64,000 nucleotides of DNA, from assembly GCA_965153455.1 (NCBI GenBank), contig OZ234494.1, positions 4,960,001-5,024,000 on the forward strand, read 5' to 3'. Source of the stretch: Sphagnum compactum. Taxonomy: Eukaryota; Bryophyta; Sphagnopsida; Sphagnales. This document shows positions 37,401 through 62,010 of the stretch, piece after piece; the first letter of the stretch is position 1; every line of letters starts with the position of its first letter. The notes beneath the pieces were generated by a model, which was not told the DNA's origin, ran no database searches, and saw only the letters and a program-made list of their open reading frames with translations. The position numbers and the translations under genes are program-made.

Positions 37401-39644
37401 GGAGTGAATGCTTGAACATTGGGTTCAAGGTTTGGAGTTTGGATGAAAGGTTGAAGGATGTATGTGTGAGTGCATTTTCCATTACATAGCCATGTTTTTT
37501 TTTTTTTGTATATCATTAGTATACTAACATCATCGATTGTTGTACATGTATTTTGTGTTGCAATGGGCAAGGTCTTGGTGACCAGGGTTCAAACCCCCCT
37601 TAAAGTGTTTAGAGTTAGAAGTTTGTAATTTAAAATGTACTTTTAATTGCCACATGTTGCCAAATTGCATAACAAAGTTGTTTACTGGAAGCCTAAAAAT
37701 TGATTGCCCCAACATGTGTAAATCCTACTCATATCCACATAGATGTCCAAATAGAAGCCACCTAGAACTTCTAGAATCTCAAAACTCTTCACCCAATTTA
37801 CATTATGTTGCTGCAATATAAGTATTTAAATCATATTAATTTTTTATCCAAATAGCCATAAAGGCTCTAGCTTTTCAAACCCCATTACCTCTTGCACTAC
37901 AAATTAAAAACATAAAAGAAACATTGTTTTAAAGGCAAAGAACATTTGGCTTAAGGGTTGTGGTACAATTTTTTAGAAACATGTGCATTTTATTTAGGTT
38001 CCAAAACATTGATGTAACAAATATCACATTTATTATCTTTGCCCATTGAGAGAGATTACGTGTAACCTTGTCATATAAAGACAAAAACCTTTTTCAAAGA
38101 GTGGCACACATAGAAAGATGTTAATGCTGGAAACTACAATTTTCACAAGTGGATATCCAAATGTATGTATTCCGATGTCAATTGATGTTATGGATATTTT
38201 ATCTAAAGTTGGGTAGTTATTGTCTTTTATGAAAAACCTTAGGCTTACTTTACACTAGGAATCAAGGCCAAGGTTGAACTCAAATCAAACATTCCTATTG
38301 GTGCAGTCATTGAAATCAACTTGAAGGCTTTACTTTAGGAGTCAATGTTGAAAAAGAAAACCTTTTTTTGTATTCTACAATTTTGTCACCCTGACTTGGC
38401 CCCAAGGCAAAAAAAGGATACCTATCAACTTGGGAGGCCAATTCGCAACCCTTGGGGCCAATATTGTTGCAATAAAATATTGTTGTTTTGATGAAATCCA
38501 CTTTGTGTAATCAAAGTAAATCCTAAACCAAACCCTCTATCTTTTATTTATTTTTCATTTCATATTTCTTCATTTTCCTTTCCTCTTGTTGAGCTTATGT
38601 GCTTGTTTGTGAATGATGGAGGGAGCTTCTAATTTCTACTTGGGATATGGCCATGAAATCTACAAGAGTTACAAGAATCTTGTGTCTATGCCCATCCATG
38701 GTGGTTTAACTTTCAAGGTTTAGTTTGAAAAAAGAAGCAAAGATGATAACAAAAATGTTACCAAAAATGAATGAATGAAAGCATATGAGGGGTCAAAGCC
38801 TTGGTCCTTATTTTTTAGCCTTAGTGGCTTTACACATGAAATCATTGGCCCCTAAACAATAATATTCTACTAGTAACTTGGGGCTAAACAATGAGCCAAG
38901 AAGTGCTAAGATAACCTATTATTGGCCCCAAGATTTTTTGGCCCCTTCCCATTGTCTAAAATGGGCATTAGGTTTTAGTTATTTTTAAAATTAGAATGGA
39001 TTTTGTTCCAATTTTGGTTTCACAAAAAAATGGAATCTTGAGCCTAGTTTTGATCCAGTTGTTGGGAAAAAAATCAAGTTGTAATCCAATTTTGGGTAAC
39101 TTGGTTGGAAACCAATAGTTTAATCATAAATCAACCTCTCAATTTCAAACCATTTTTCCCCCAATTTTTTTTCCAAAAATTCAGGTTTCAATTTTGGTTA
39201 TGATTCAAGAACTAGATCCAAGTTCTAGATGCAAATCTAAATTTATGTTTGGTTCTAGTTCCAATTCCAAAAAGCAGACGTGATTTTGGTTTGATTTTGG
39301 GTAACTAAAACCAAAATTGGTGATGTTAACTAGCCAAACCAAATAACCACCCAACATTAATTTTAATCTTGAGCCAAAGCTTTGGAAACAATCCAATTGT
39401 CACTTTGAACCTTAGGTCATAATGTTGAAAAAAATCTAATCATAAATGGAAATAATTTGATTTCATAATATAAATAATTTCATATTGTAAAAGCCAAACC
39501 ACCCAAAATAATTGAATTCCAATCATAATTTCTTAAGGTGTACCATATTTGGTCCAAAAACATTTAATTTCCTTAACTATCACAAAACTAAATCAATATA
39601 GGTTAAGAACAATGGCTCAACATGTCATAGTATATGTACCACAT

Positions 39645-39955
39645 CACAAACTTAGCATCTCACGACTTATGAATGGAATTCATGTAACATTAGTTCATTC
39701 ATAATTCGTACATTTCACACACTAGTATCGTGCATTGACAACACATTTGACACAAATTTATTAGAAGATGCAAAATTCGTGTGATATTCATTCATTCATA
39801 GATTCGTACTTTATCTGTCAACACATTTATTTGTGTGTCAAACATGTTTTCAATGCATGATATTCGTGTGTAAAATGTACAAACCTATGAATGAACAAAC
39901 TTGGCATGATTTTCATTATTAATTCATCACATGTTATATTTGTCATGCAATTTAG
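39645..39955. repeat. Diverged foldback element, about 310 bp
   Basis: Left-arm words TTCATTCATAATTCGTACATT, CACACACTAGTATCGTGCATTG and ACATTTGACACAAAT (39700-39763) recur as reverse complements on the right at 39828-39900. Weaker inverted similarity extends to about 39645 and 39955. It is older and more diverged than the element at 28964. Confidence 0.7.
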
Positions 39956-41529
39956 ACCTTGATGATGGGTTCATTATTATTTTTAATTAATACGTCAAAT
40001 TGCGCAAATGTATCATGATAAGTGCATAAAAGTAATATCCACTTTAGCCCTTGTGAGAGTTTTTGTGCCCTCGGGCCCTCATGAAGCTCTAACAAAGCTC
40101 CAAGGTGAAGTGTTCAAGTTTTCTATCATCAACAAAGCTCTGATGTGAATCTCTAATGACATGAAATTATTTCAAAAAACTTTTATGCAACTTTTGACAT
40201 GAAGGGCAATGGATTGTTTGTAACGTGACCAAATTCAATAGCAACGTATATATAGGCAAGGAACACAACAAATTGAATTTCAAAACATGCACTTCAAAGA
40301 GACAATCCTCATTGAAACAATTTTCCTTATTCTTGTTCAACCTAATGTGACCATCTTTGCCCCAAAAATCTTCTCCCACTACCTTAGTTGGAAATCAATG
40401 TTTGCTTCAACAACAATTTCATCATTTAAACTAACGTATTATATATCCAAAGATTGAGGAGTTAGGGCTTAGAGAGTTGTGAATAGAAAAGAGTGGAGTC
40501 AATGTACCTAAATTGTTTGTTCTAGAGTTTCAAAAGTTCTTGATGTCATAACAAAAAAAATCTTAGGCATCCTTTGCTTTGTATGAATCTATATGCACAA
40601 TGAATTTGATTCAAGAATAAACTAGTGCTTTTTTTAAAATTATTTTTAAGAATGGCTTCTACACTATCAACAATTGCCTTTGCTTGAGCCAAAATTGAAC
40701 ATTCTTGAATGTTTGCTTGTTTTTTTCCTTCTTTGTTACCCATGAACCATGTGGCTACTTCATCCAAGTTGTTGCTGCATTCAAGAGTTCTACAATGTTT
40801 ACGTCATCACATACCTATTCTTTATTTTTACAATAGTAGGAAGTGCCTTTCGCTTCATCATGATGCTTTTCTAGGTTCTTCCCTAAACTTCACATCTTAC
40901 CACCTTAGAACTTCTTTCAAAATCAACCAACAATGAATGGAACAAAATGAAATATCTCTACGACGTTTTGGCTTGTACAAATTTAGTAAATTGGAAAGAA
41001 CATCCTTTTTAAAAAATGATGCTCTCATTCAATGCTAACACCATAAAATAAACATTTACAAACTTGACCACATCATGTTCAATCACACTCTAGTTTGTCT
41101 CTTAGCTTTGATATGGCCTTTTGGTCTCATTGCTTCCAATGAGACAAAATGTTCCCTAATCCACCCCCATAATGCAAGATTTTTTTTGTCAATTGTTTGA
41201 AATCATCAAGAACCTTCAACATGGTTGTCCCTTTTCATAACAAGAGAAATGTTGCCCTTTTTGCACATTTGTGTTGCTTGCCATTTAGTTTATGGTCATC
41301 ATCAAATCATTGTAGATTTTATGTGTTGCATCAAATACAAAGCTTAATATCCTACCCATATTTAATGTTCCCAAGAGGAAATATGATTTGCTTGGTATGC
41401 AATATATGAACATTAGTTGTCCATTGGATCCCATCTTTTCACTCCTTGAATCCAATTCAACTTGTGCCATTGATGAAGCATTTACTACCAATTGCAAGTG
41501 TTGTTATAACATTTTGAACATTAAGCAAT

Positions 41530-41660
41530 GATTTTTTTGACAATTTTGTGACGTAGTCAAAATGACAATCACCTATGGGAAAATTTAGTCAAATTTGGCC
41601 ATAAACAAGACACAAAAGCAAAAAAAATTTAAGCATACCTTTTTATTTATGGCTACCTAA
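41530..41660. repeat. Dispersed repeat family, member C
   Basis: Contains TTTAGTCAAATTTGGCCATA, AAATTTAAGCAT and GGCTACCTAATGGAACC, in the same order as member B at 23515. Confidence 0.4.
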
Positions 41661-42421
41661 TGGAACCAAATATAAATTTAACAAATTTTAATTTCATTTT
41701 CATTTTTGAAATCTAGCAAGTGAAAATTTAAAACATTATTTCATTTCACATTTTCAATCATTGCTTTAACCATTTGGGGAAAAAAATCATTAACAAAATA
41801 AAAAGGGTAACTCACAGCTAATTACAATTATCCCAAGCTTCAAATTACGATTGATTCCCATATTGCCATTTTGGTAGTTCATAATGCAACTCCAATGGTT
41901 CATTGTATTAGGGATAATATGAGTAAATAGCATATCAAATTCTACTATTAAAAGATAGCCCCTCCCCAATATATGGAACAACATGCAATGCAGGAGCATA
42001 CGAATGCCACACTTGGGCCAATCATTGTGGTTAGCCAACCAAAGGTAGTCATTTAATTTTCCAATGTCAAAAGACACCCATGATATTATGTGCATTTTGA
42101 CGAGGCCTAAACCCATTTTCAATATCATGTGGGGTGGTTGACTTCATCTAATATTTGGATTGCAAGATAAATATAATAAATTGTTGGAGCTACTCTTACA
42201 TGGCAAAGTACAAGCAACATGGGCAAAAACTAAACTATAACAACAAATTTAATGCAATTTTGTCTAGGATGCAAAAATATGAACACCCATTGACAATGCA
42301 TACATAGTAGGGAATTAATTTTCAAATAATTTTTCTTGTCCCCTAGAGTCATGATGGTTATGGGAACTATGGCTTGGAGATTAACATTTATAAAAAAATT
42401 GGTGTGACCCAATGTTTGGAC

Positions 42422-42530
42422 CAGTGTTGTGCATGTAAGTGTCAATAGACGTATATATGGCGTGTAAATCTCGTGTAAGTGTTAATCATTTACACTTACA
42501 TGTCCAAATGTTTTACACTTATCCTGTTGC
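42422..42530. repeat. hAT-terminus-like sequence, second copy
   Basis: Starts CAGTGTTGTGCATGTAAGTGT, nearly identical to 9449, and is followed by GTGTAAGTGT and its inverted forms. No hAT coding sequence was found directly beside it. Confidence 0.4.
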
Positions 42531-42549
42531 AGTGGAGATCATGAGTTCA

Positions 42550-43230
42550 AAAAATTTTATTGTCTCCATCTAAGAAGTTAGTCATTCTTGGAAAATGTTT
42601 TCTCCTAGGACAAATGTGTTGAACTCCCATCCCTTTAGGATTGTGCTTGTGAGTGAAATGGTTAGTGTTTGTTGAGGAACTTTTGTTGTGTCTTCCTTGT
42701 GAAAATGCAATCATGTTCTTGGGGGGAAGAGTGAGTGTGTTGTTTGAGGAATATGGTTTTGTTCCTTGAGGAAATTTTTTCCTGGGGACAAATGTGTTGA
42801 TTGTTGTGCTAACCAAGGAAATAGTTGTGTTCCATGGTGAATATGGTTTGTGTGTTCCTTAAGGAAATGCAACTAACTCTATTCTTGAGAAAGTGTTTTG
42901 TGTTCCTCAAAGAACATGGTTTGTGTTCCCCAAAGAAATGCCTTTGTTTGGGATAAATTTTGGTTCAACTAGGGTTATTTTTCTTTGAAGAAATGGTTGT
43001 ATTCTTTGAATTGTGTTGTGTTCTTTAAAGAGATGCAATTATGTTCTTAAGAGAATACTTGTGTTCCCCAAGGAAAATGTTTGTGTTCCCCAAGGAAATG
43101 CTTTTTCTTGGGACAAATTTGAGTTCAGCTGGGGTTGTTTTTTTTTGTTTTTTGGAGGAAATGGTTGTGTGCCCTCATAAATGCAACCATGTTCCAAAGA
43201 AAGAAAATGCTTGTGTCTAAATATTTCCCT
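42550..43230. repeat. Degenerate tandem repeat (TGTTCCCCAAGGAAATG)
   Basis: Many imperfect copies of TTTGTGTTCCCCAAGGAAATG or TTCTTGGGACAAATTTG within 680 bp, at two scales: a short unit of about 30 bp and a longer one of about 180 bp, seen as the two GGTTCAACTAGGG / GAGTTCAGCTGGGG blocks. Confidence 0.6.
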
Positions 43231-43317
43231 TTAAAATTTGTACCTAAGGTCCTTGGGAAAGGCTCATCCCAATTTCACTTTTCCCATGAAACTTGTCCCA
43301 AGCCTCTTAATTTTGAA

Positions 43318-43412
43318 AATAATTAATTAATTAATTTTTAAAAATAAATAAATAATTAATTTTTAAAAATTAATAATTAATTAATTTTTAAAAATAAATA
43401 ATTAATTAATTT
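43318..43412. repeat. AT tandem repeat (AATTAATTTTTAAAAATAAAT)
   Basis: Three near-identical units of about 30 bp made only of A and T, about 600 bp upstream of the THI5-like start. Confidence 0.8.
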
Positions 43413-43589
43413 TGTTCCCTAGGCAACTAAGTCTGTGATCCCAATTTCCCATCTCCTTTGGAAACTGGACCCAAACCTTTTTTTGTTTCCTTCCCTCCTT
43501 AAGCCAATTTGATGAAGGAAGTGAACCAAGTTGCAGAGAGAAAGCATCCCAAGAGCCACCACCCTCTTCCCGGCCACACCTAACGTCTA

Positions 43590-43850
43590 TACCACCTGGT
43601 GTGTGTCAGGCCCCTCATCTAAGGACCGCTCACTGCCCTTTACCCTGGGGCCCTTAAACTGCCAGGTGTCTTTGTTTTCATCTCGGGACCAGTCACCACC
43701 CCTATCCCCTGCGCCCCTATACCGCCTCATGTCAGTCTCTTCTTCTAAGGGAACCGGTCACCACCCTTATCCCTGGGTCCATATACTGCCTGGTGTCGGT
43801 CTCATCGTCTAAGGAGTGGTCAACGACCCTATCGTCGGCCCTTTCCAAAG
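43590..43850. repeat. GC-rich minisatellite, about four 65-bp units
   Basis: Units start ACCTGGTGT, GCCAGGTGT, GCCTCATGT and GCCTGGTGT at about 43594, 43661, 43724 and 43788. Each has a version of TCATCTAAGGACCGGTCACC and CCCTTATCCCTGGG. It lies 170-430 bp upstream of the THI5-like start codon, so probably in its promoter or 5' UTR. Confidence 0.75.
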
Positions 43851-43945
43851 TGTAGGGCCTGTTGAGGTGCAGGGGGAAGCCGTGTTGTTGTGAGAGAGAA
43901 GGAGAAGTTGCTGGCAAGGAAGATCGAGTAGCGGGAGGAGCAGCC

Positions 43946-43972
43946 GTGGTGGTGGTGGTGGTGGTGGTGGTG
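43946..43972. repeat. (GTG)n microsatellite in the THI5-like leader
   Basis: Nine GTG triplets immediately 5' of the THI5-like coding start. It reads as polyhistidine on the opposite strand, which is an artefact. Confidence 0.9.
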
Positions 43973-44019
43973 CGGGACGGAATTGAGAGAAGAGCTTGTT
44001 GGGTTACAAGACTTGGAGA

Positions 44020-46359
44020 ATGGCAACAACAGCAGTGAGCGTAGCGTTGGACTGGACACCCAACACCAACCACGTTGGTTTCTACATCGCCCAAGCTCGA
44101 GGCATTTACGCGCAGCATGGGCTTTCTGTGAGTATCATTAGTCCCCATTCCGACAATTACTCGCAAACTCCAGCGTCCAAAGTTGCGTCCAAAACTGCAA
44201 GTAAAATGCTCCTCCTCCTCCTCTTCCTCCTCATTGCCCTTTACTGAATTTCACTAGTATAGGTGATTGATAGCAAACTTTGGGATCCTTCCCATCTGGG
44301 TGCTTCCCGAGCTCACTTGGGGTGGATGTCAGCAAAATCCCTCCTACCCACTCATGACCAAAATCTGAGACTCTGAGATCAGTTTGAAGAAATGAGCAAA
44401 ATGCTTGTGGGTGCATGCTGGGTAAACCCTAAATCCATCACAATTGTCTGCAACTCACATAGTTTGGAGTTTTCGGCTACGTTGAAATTAGTCAACGTTG
44501 CAGGGCAGGTCTTCAACAAGAAATCTTAATTTTTGGGAGTCGTCACAAAGTATTCCTGAAATTCGTGTGGAACATCTTTGTCTCCATCTTGAAACTGCCT
44601 GTGTTTCAGGATCTTCCTCTCTAGAACCAACCAACTCATGGTTTCCAATCTTCCTTGGATGTGGTCTTTGTGTCTCTAGAAATGTGTGTCTGAATCTTGG
44701 CTCGGAATTTCTTCGGGTTTGTGGGTACAGCATTTGGATTGGGACCATCTGAGACCATTTTCAGCTATCACTTGCCACCACAGAGACCAAAGCTGGTAGC
44801 AGTGGCAACAGTTCTCCAGGAAGATCTCAGTTCCATTGGTAATAAGATCAGATCAGATCACCACAACATCATTTTGAGCATATAATTTATGGGTGAATGG
44901 AGTAGTAGTTCTTGAGAGAGAGAGAGAGAGAGAGGTGGGTCTCTGGTCTCATTGCCCAGGCTGAAAAAAATTGTTGAATGTCTTTGTCTCATCAGTGACT
45001 CTTAGGGAGAGTGGCATCGACCGACCTCAAAAGTTAGATGGGAAGAAGTACGCATCATATGGGGCCCGATTTGAAGGTCGTATCGTGCAACAGATGATCC
45101 AACAAGATGGGGGTAAGGGTGATTTTGAAGAGATTGTTCCCGAGAAACTTGGTATTTGGAATACTTTGCTGGAGAAGGTGGCTGATGCTACTTGGATTTT
45201 CAGTGGGTGGGAAGGATGTTCTGCAAGCATTGCTGGCATCCAGCTCAATGAGTTCCGACTCTCCAGCTATGGGTACCATGGCCATTACCCCCTTGTCAAT
45301 GGCAAGGGTAGATGTATCCATTAATTCAGCTTCCCTTATCCCAGTGTAGAGCATGCATGATATCATTTGCTGCAAGGCTATGACATCATGTGATAATAGT
45401 TTTGTTTCCTGTAGGGTTCAGAATAGAGATATCAGTCCACTTTCTTAAGTTCGGGTCTACTCCTCATTGGTTCTGCTGTTACTAGATTGCAAGTTTTAGT
45501 GTCACTGGGAAATACAGAATAGTGATAATAATTCTTTTGTGCTTTCTGTAGCACCCAGGGGATAAATGGGGAAGCTAAGACTGAGAAACAGAAGAATTTT
45601 CCTGAAGATTGACAAACTGGTGGAGATGATGCAGGATACCTTATGGGTACAGCCCAGTTGTATTTTCTCATCCTAGCACCTTGCAGTACGTTCCCCCACC
45701 TTTCCTCTTCAGTTTGCATGTCAGTTTGCATACTGGGAAATATTGCAGAGGTTAACAACACCTTGCAATTCATTGTGTTTGACCTTTTGCATAAATGGCA
45801 GGGAATTCCCAGACGTTGTGAGAAGGTTCCTGAGAGCTACATCTCTAGGATTCATCTGGGCCACAATGGAGGCAACTATCAGTGAGGCAGCAAATTTATT
45901 TCTGGTGAGCTTATCTTTCCACCAGGCATTTTTTGAAGTTTGATCAGCAATTTAGTAAACTCTTGAAACAGAGTATCAAACATGAACATTCTCAATGAAA
46001 AGTTTACTTGCATCTGGCATTTTGCATTGTGGGTAGTGCAGGAACAAGTTTGCAAGGAGCATCCAGATCTGCCCGAAGGCACAGTTCCTGCTGAATTGGT
46101 CCATAGATCACTTGAATTTCTCAAGGATCATTTTTTGGATTCCAAGAGTGCTTGGGGAGTGATGGGAGACCAAAAATGGGAGGAGTATCTGACATGGCTC
46201 AACAAGGAACAGCTTCTCACCTCGTACATCCAATCACGGAACCCTGTTTCTGGTGTCAGCGTCACCCTGGATGACCTGCGGTCTGGTAACACAGGCTCTC
46301 CACTGCCTTCTGACCACATAACTTCCCATGCACTCTACACGAACAAATTTCTCACCTGA
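44020..46359 (+). CDS. SsuA/THI5-like (NMT1-fold) protein, six exons
   Basis: A 345-residue protein of the NMT1/THI5-like periplasmic-binding fold. Exons: 44020-44200, 44731-44838, 44996-45272, 45635-45685, 45802-45904 and 46042-46359; all junctions are GT-AG and phases agree (1, 1, 2, 2, 0). Family blocks in order: SVALDWTPNTNHVGFYIAQA (residues 6-25), SPHSDNYSQTP, GPSETIFSYH, RPKLVAVATVLQEDLSSI, SGIDRPQKLDGKKYASYGAR, FEGRIVQQMI, LGIWNTLL, ATWIFSGWEG, IPYGYSPVVFSHPSTLQ. In fungi THI5 makes the thiamine pyrimidine (HMP-P); bacterial relatives bind pyrimidine or sulfonate ligands. This protein lacks the CCCFC cysteine cluster of fungal THI5, and plants use ThiC for this step, so the fungal reaction is not assumed. 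No transit peptide is evident. Its 3' end faces the PICKLE gene 1.4 kb away. Confidence 0.92.
44914..44932. repeat. (GA)n microsatellite in THI5-like intron 2
   Basis: A short run of GA dinucleotides between exons 2 and 3. Confidence 0.9.
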
Positions 46360-47744
46360 TGTTCATGATTGAACTTTTGATAGAGAATATCCCTATTAGT
46401 CCAAGTTCACCTTGCTGTTTTTTTTCTTCATTGTGAGAATGGAGATTTCTCTAGTCTTATGAAAGATATTTTGATAGAGAATATCCCTATCAGTCCAAGT
46501 TCAAAGACAACATGCCAGCATGTATTTTGTTGGGCTACACAGCCTTATAGCATCATGCTGGATCTTGCATACTACAAGCCCAATCAAGCAAACTCTCTGT
46601 ATAGGTAAGCTTTCATGCCATAGACCTGTTCAATTGGCCTGTCTGTATAGTTTGCTGTCCCTTAGTAGGAGTGGACTTCATACACTTTTGAAAAGACAAA
46701 AGTGGGTATTTTGGAGTGACAGCTCCACTTCGGTAGTAGACAAAGACTGCTGGACAAAGTGGAAATTTTCAGTGTGTCCTGGCTCGAGAGGACCTCTGGT
46801 GCTTTCCTAGTATGTGATCAGTGGCTCTACCCACTCAGTAGCCTGCTAGGATCAACCTCTTATTTCTGTCAAAGAGGTTGGCTAACTCCACTTGGGTCAC
46901 ATGCCAATTGTGGGAACTTTGGTGTCAAACTATACTGTTACTTTCTAAAGCTTTTGTCACACCACTTAAATGACAAATTAAAAGTTCGTCTATAAGGCTT
47001 CTCCAACAAGCTGGAAGCCTGTGACTGCATTCTCTAGTATATTAGACCCAAATTGATGAAGTTTTATTGTTGCATCCTTCATTCTTGTTCATGTTGAAAC
47101 TTCTCATTTCAGTTTGTTATAATTCTCATGCCTAATACGAGTGACAAATATAGGAAGGAAACGTATGAAGGGTATTTAGTTTTCAAAATTCATTTAAAAC
47201 ATATTGGGAAAGGTTGACATATTAATGCCCAGTTGATGTTGTATGACAACTAAATGTTGTTACATGTCTAGTAAAGCAAGGCATCCTATACCATGGAAAA
47301 GTCACAAAGTTTAAGACCTAAAACTTGGACAGACCATGAATTTGAAGAATGAAGTCTATGGTTAAGTTACATCAAGAACATGTTTTGAGTTGAACTTTGG
47401 CAAACCGACTTCTGAAAATAAAGGTGATGGAAATGGATCTTGGGTTGGGTTGTCAGGTCTTTCACTTTGCAACAAAATCTGATTCGAGTCAGAATAGAAG
47501 AAAAAGGCCTGACTGCAGATGTTAAACATCAAATTGTACAGAGTCCTTGGGAGTGGGTGAGATTCTTCACCCTAAGCTTGATTTGTCACAGCACAATGTT
47601 TGCCACATTGCAAATCGTGTGACATCCATGAGACAGTTGAGCTTTTTTTTTAAAATTCATCACACTAGAAATGTTTTTTTTATTCTCGCTATCCCTAAAT
47701 CATGTGAAAATGAATATCACCAAATTGCAGAGAGTGCAATCTTG
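46360..47744. other. Convergent intergenic region between THI5-like and PICKLE
   Basis: Expected to hold both 3' UTRs. A 31-bp direct repeat (GATAGAGAATATCCCTAT, then AGTCCAAGTTCA) occurs at about 46380 and 46472. No gene is seen. Confidence 0.55.
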
Positions 47745-60103
<12,359 letters not shown>

Positions 60104-60725
60104 CTATCTATCTTCCTTCCTATGAAAACAACAAAACTCTCCTGGCTTCTTTTTTGCTGAAGATTGGGCTTTTGTGGGAGCTACTAGTTGAAGAAAAAAG
60201 CAAATACAAAAAAGAAGGTGATGGGTTTCACATTTATTCATGCAAAGAAAACCAAAAAAAACCCCTCAGCAAGCAGCAAGTGTAAAAAAAATTAGACTGA
60301 CAAAATTATGCAATGTGTCAGATGATGACACTGTTGCTGCTGCTGCTGCTTCCAGTGTGAGTGATATGATTTGAAAGCAGCAAGCTGTTGTTGTTGGTTT
60401 TCAACATCTGGTTTCTGTGCTGCTGCTGCTGCTGCTTGCGTAAATTTTGTCATGTAGGATATCAGCAGAAAGCACTGAGCAGAGCTACTGACAGATCGAT
60501 TCTCTGGAAATCAATGCTTTACTTGGAATGCTGAAAGTAGCAAGAAAGAAAGCTGTAGACAAGAAAACCCAACAACTCAAAAGCTAGAATCTCTTGGTCT
60601 GTCTAGTCTAGATTGTAATGCATTTGATGATGGATCAGAAAAAGTGAAACCCTAGCTGCTGAGAGAGCTGCTGCTGCTGCTGTGCATCCATGCAGGAACA
60701 CTAGAAGAATACTCACAGCCACTGA
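60104..60725. other. PICKLE 5' leader or promoter
   Basis: Region directly upstream of the start codon. Contains GCT/CTG runs at about 60336-60353, 60418-60436 and 60668-60682. No other gene is seen. Confidence 0.5.

Positions 60726-60810
<85 letters not shown>
60726..60810. repeat. Compound microsatellite (CT)n(GT)n
   Basis: About 24 CT units followed directly by about 17 GT units. Open frames crossing it are repeat artefacts. Confidence 0.97.
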
Positions 60811-60811
<1 letters not shown>

Positions 60812-61979
60812 ATGGTGAGGTACTTGCAAATGCACAAAAGGCTCTTCCCACATGGATCGATGGATCACCCACTTCACCAAACAACAAACCTCATCATCTT
60901 CTTCTTCTTCTTCTTCGCTCCACCAACTAAAATCCTTGCAACCCACAGCACAGCATTCGCAACCTGTTTTGCTTCCTGAGACGGAAAACCAAATTTCGTT
61001 TGTGACCCAATATTGCCGAAGAGAAGAAACCCGGGAAAGGAAAAAAAAAAAAAAAAAAACAATAACAACAACAACAACAACAACAACAACCAATCTTGAG
61101 ATCTGTCTATCTATCTGGGAAACAAAAGGTTGCAACAAAGAGAAAAATGGAAAAAGACAAGGAGGAGAAGAAGGAGGAAGAGGAAGGAGGGAAAAAAACC
61201 TAGCAATGAGAAAACACTAGAAAACACACCAAAAAAAAGGAAAAAACACCCAACAAGACAAAGAGATTGAGAGAGCGAGAACAAAGACCCATCTCCCAAA
61301 AAACAAAAAATAAAACAAAAAACAAAAAAAGACGCCGCAGAATTGTTTATTCAGGAAAAGTCTCTGTTTTGATTTTTTTTTTCTTTTTTTCTTTTTTGGT
61401 TTGTGGGTTTTGGGGCTTTCTTCTTCTTTCCTTTGGATCTTGCTGGCTTTTCTTTGGCCAAGGATCAGAATAATAATAACAACAATAATGGTTGGAAAAT
61501 GGGGTTGGGGGGAAATAATAAATTCTTTTTTTGGTGTTTTTTTTTTCTTTTGTTGCTGCTCATTTCTTCTTCTTCTTCTTCTTCTTCTTCTTGATGGTGG
61601 AGGAGAAAAGGGGGCAAAAAAAACGAGGGAAGAAATGATGGGGGGGTGCTGCAGCAGGAAGCAGATGGAAGAAGAAGCAAAAGCATCATCAATCAATCAC
61701 AACTACTGCCAAGTCCAACAACAACAACCCAGCTCTTCTTCTTCTTCTTCTTCAGCATATTGAAGAAGAAGAAGAGCTGGGTTGTTGTTCTTGTTTGTTG
61801 ATGTGGGCTGTAGTCGCAGGGTTGGCTTTGATTTATGGGTCTGTGGGTGTTTCTTCTTTTGGGGGACAAGTTTGCAACAGGATGATGCATTCATGTGTGG
61901 CAGAAAAATCCCTGAGGTGGTGGGTCAGTAGTGCAGTGGTGGTACTGGCCTGTCACACTTGTAGCTAGTCTATCGGGAA

Positions 61980-62010
<31 letters not shown>

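Larger units (their letters stand above)
37400..42421. other. AT-rich transposon debris, no gene recognised
   Basis: No coding family recognised. Short open frames on the minus strand at 40546-40767, 41285-41497 and 41790-42128 look like pieces of degraded transposon proteins, but I cannot name the family. The 39000-39420 part is rich in CCAATTTTGGTT words. Confidence 0.5.

Noticed and set aside
41790-42128. 112-codon minus-strand frame as a gene
   Set aside because: No recognisable domain, in AT-rich repeat debris; at best a transposon fragment.
43829-44166. Histidine-rich antisense frame at the THI5-like 5' end
   Set aside because: It arises from the (GTG)9 microsatellite and overlaps the real exon 1.
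44020-46359. Calling the gene a fungal-type HMP-P synthase
   Set aside because: The CCCFC motif is absent and the gene is a plant spliced gene; only the fold is supported.
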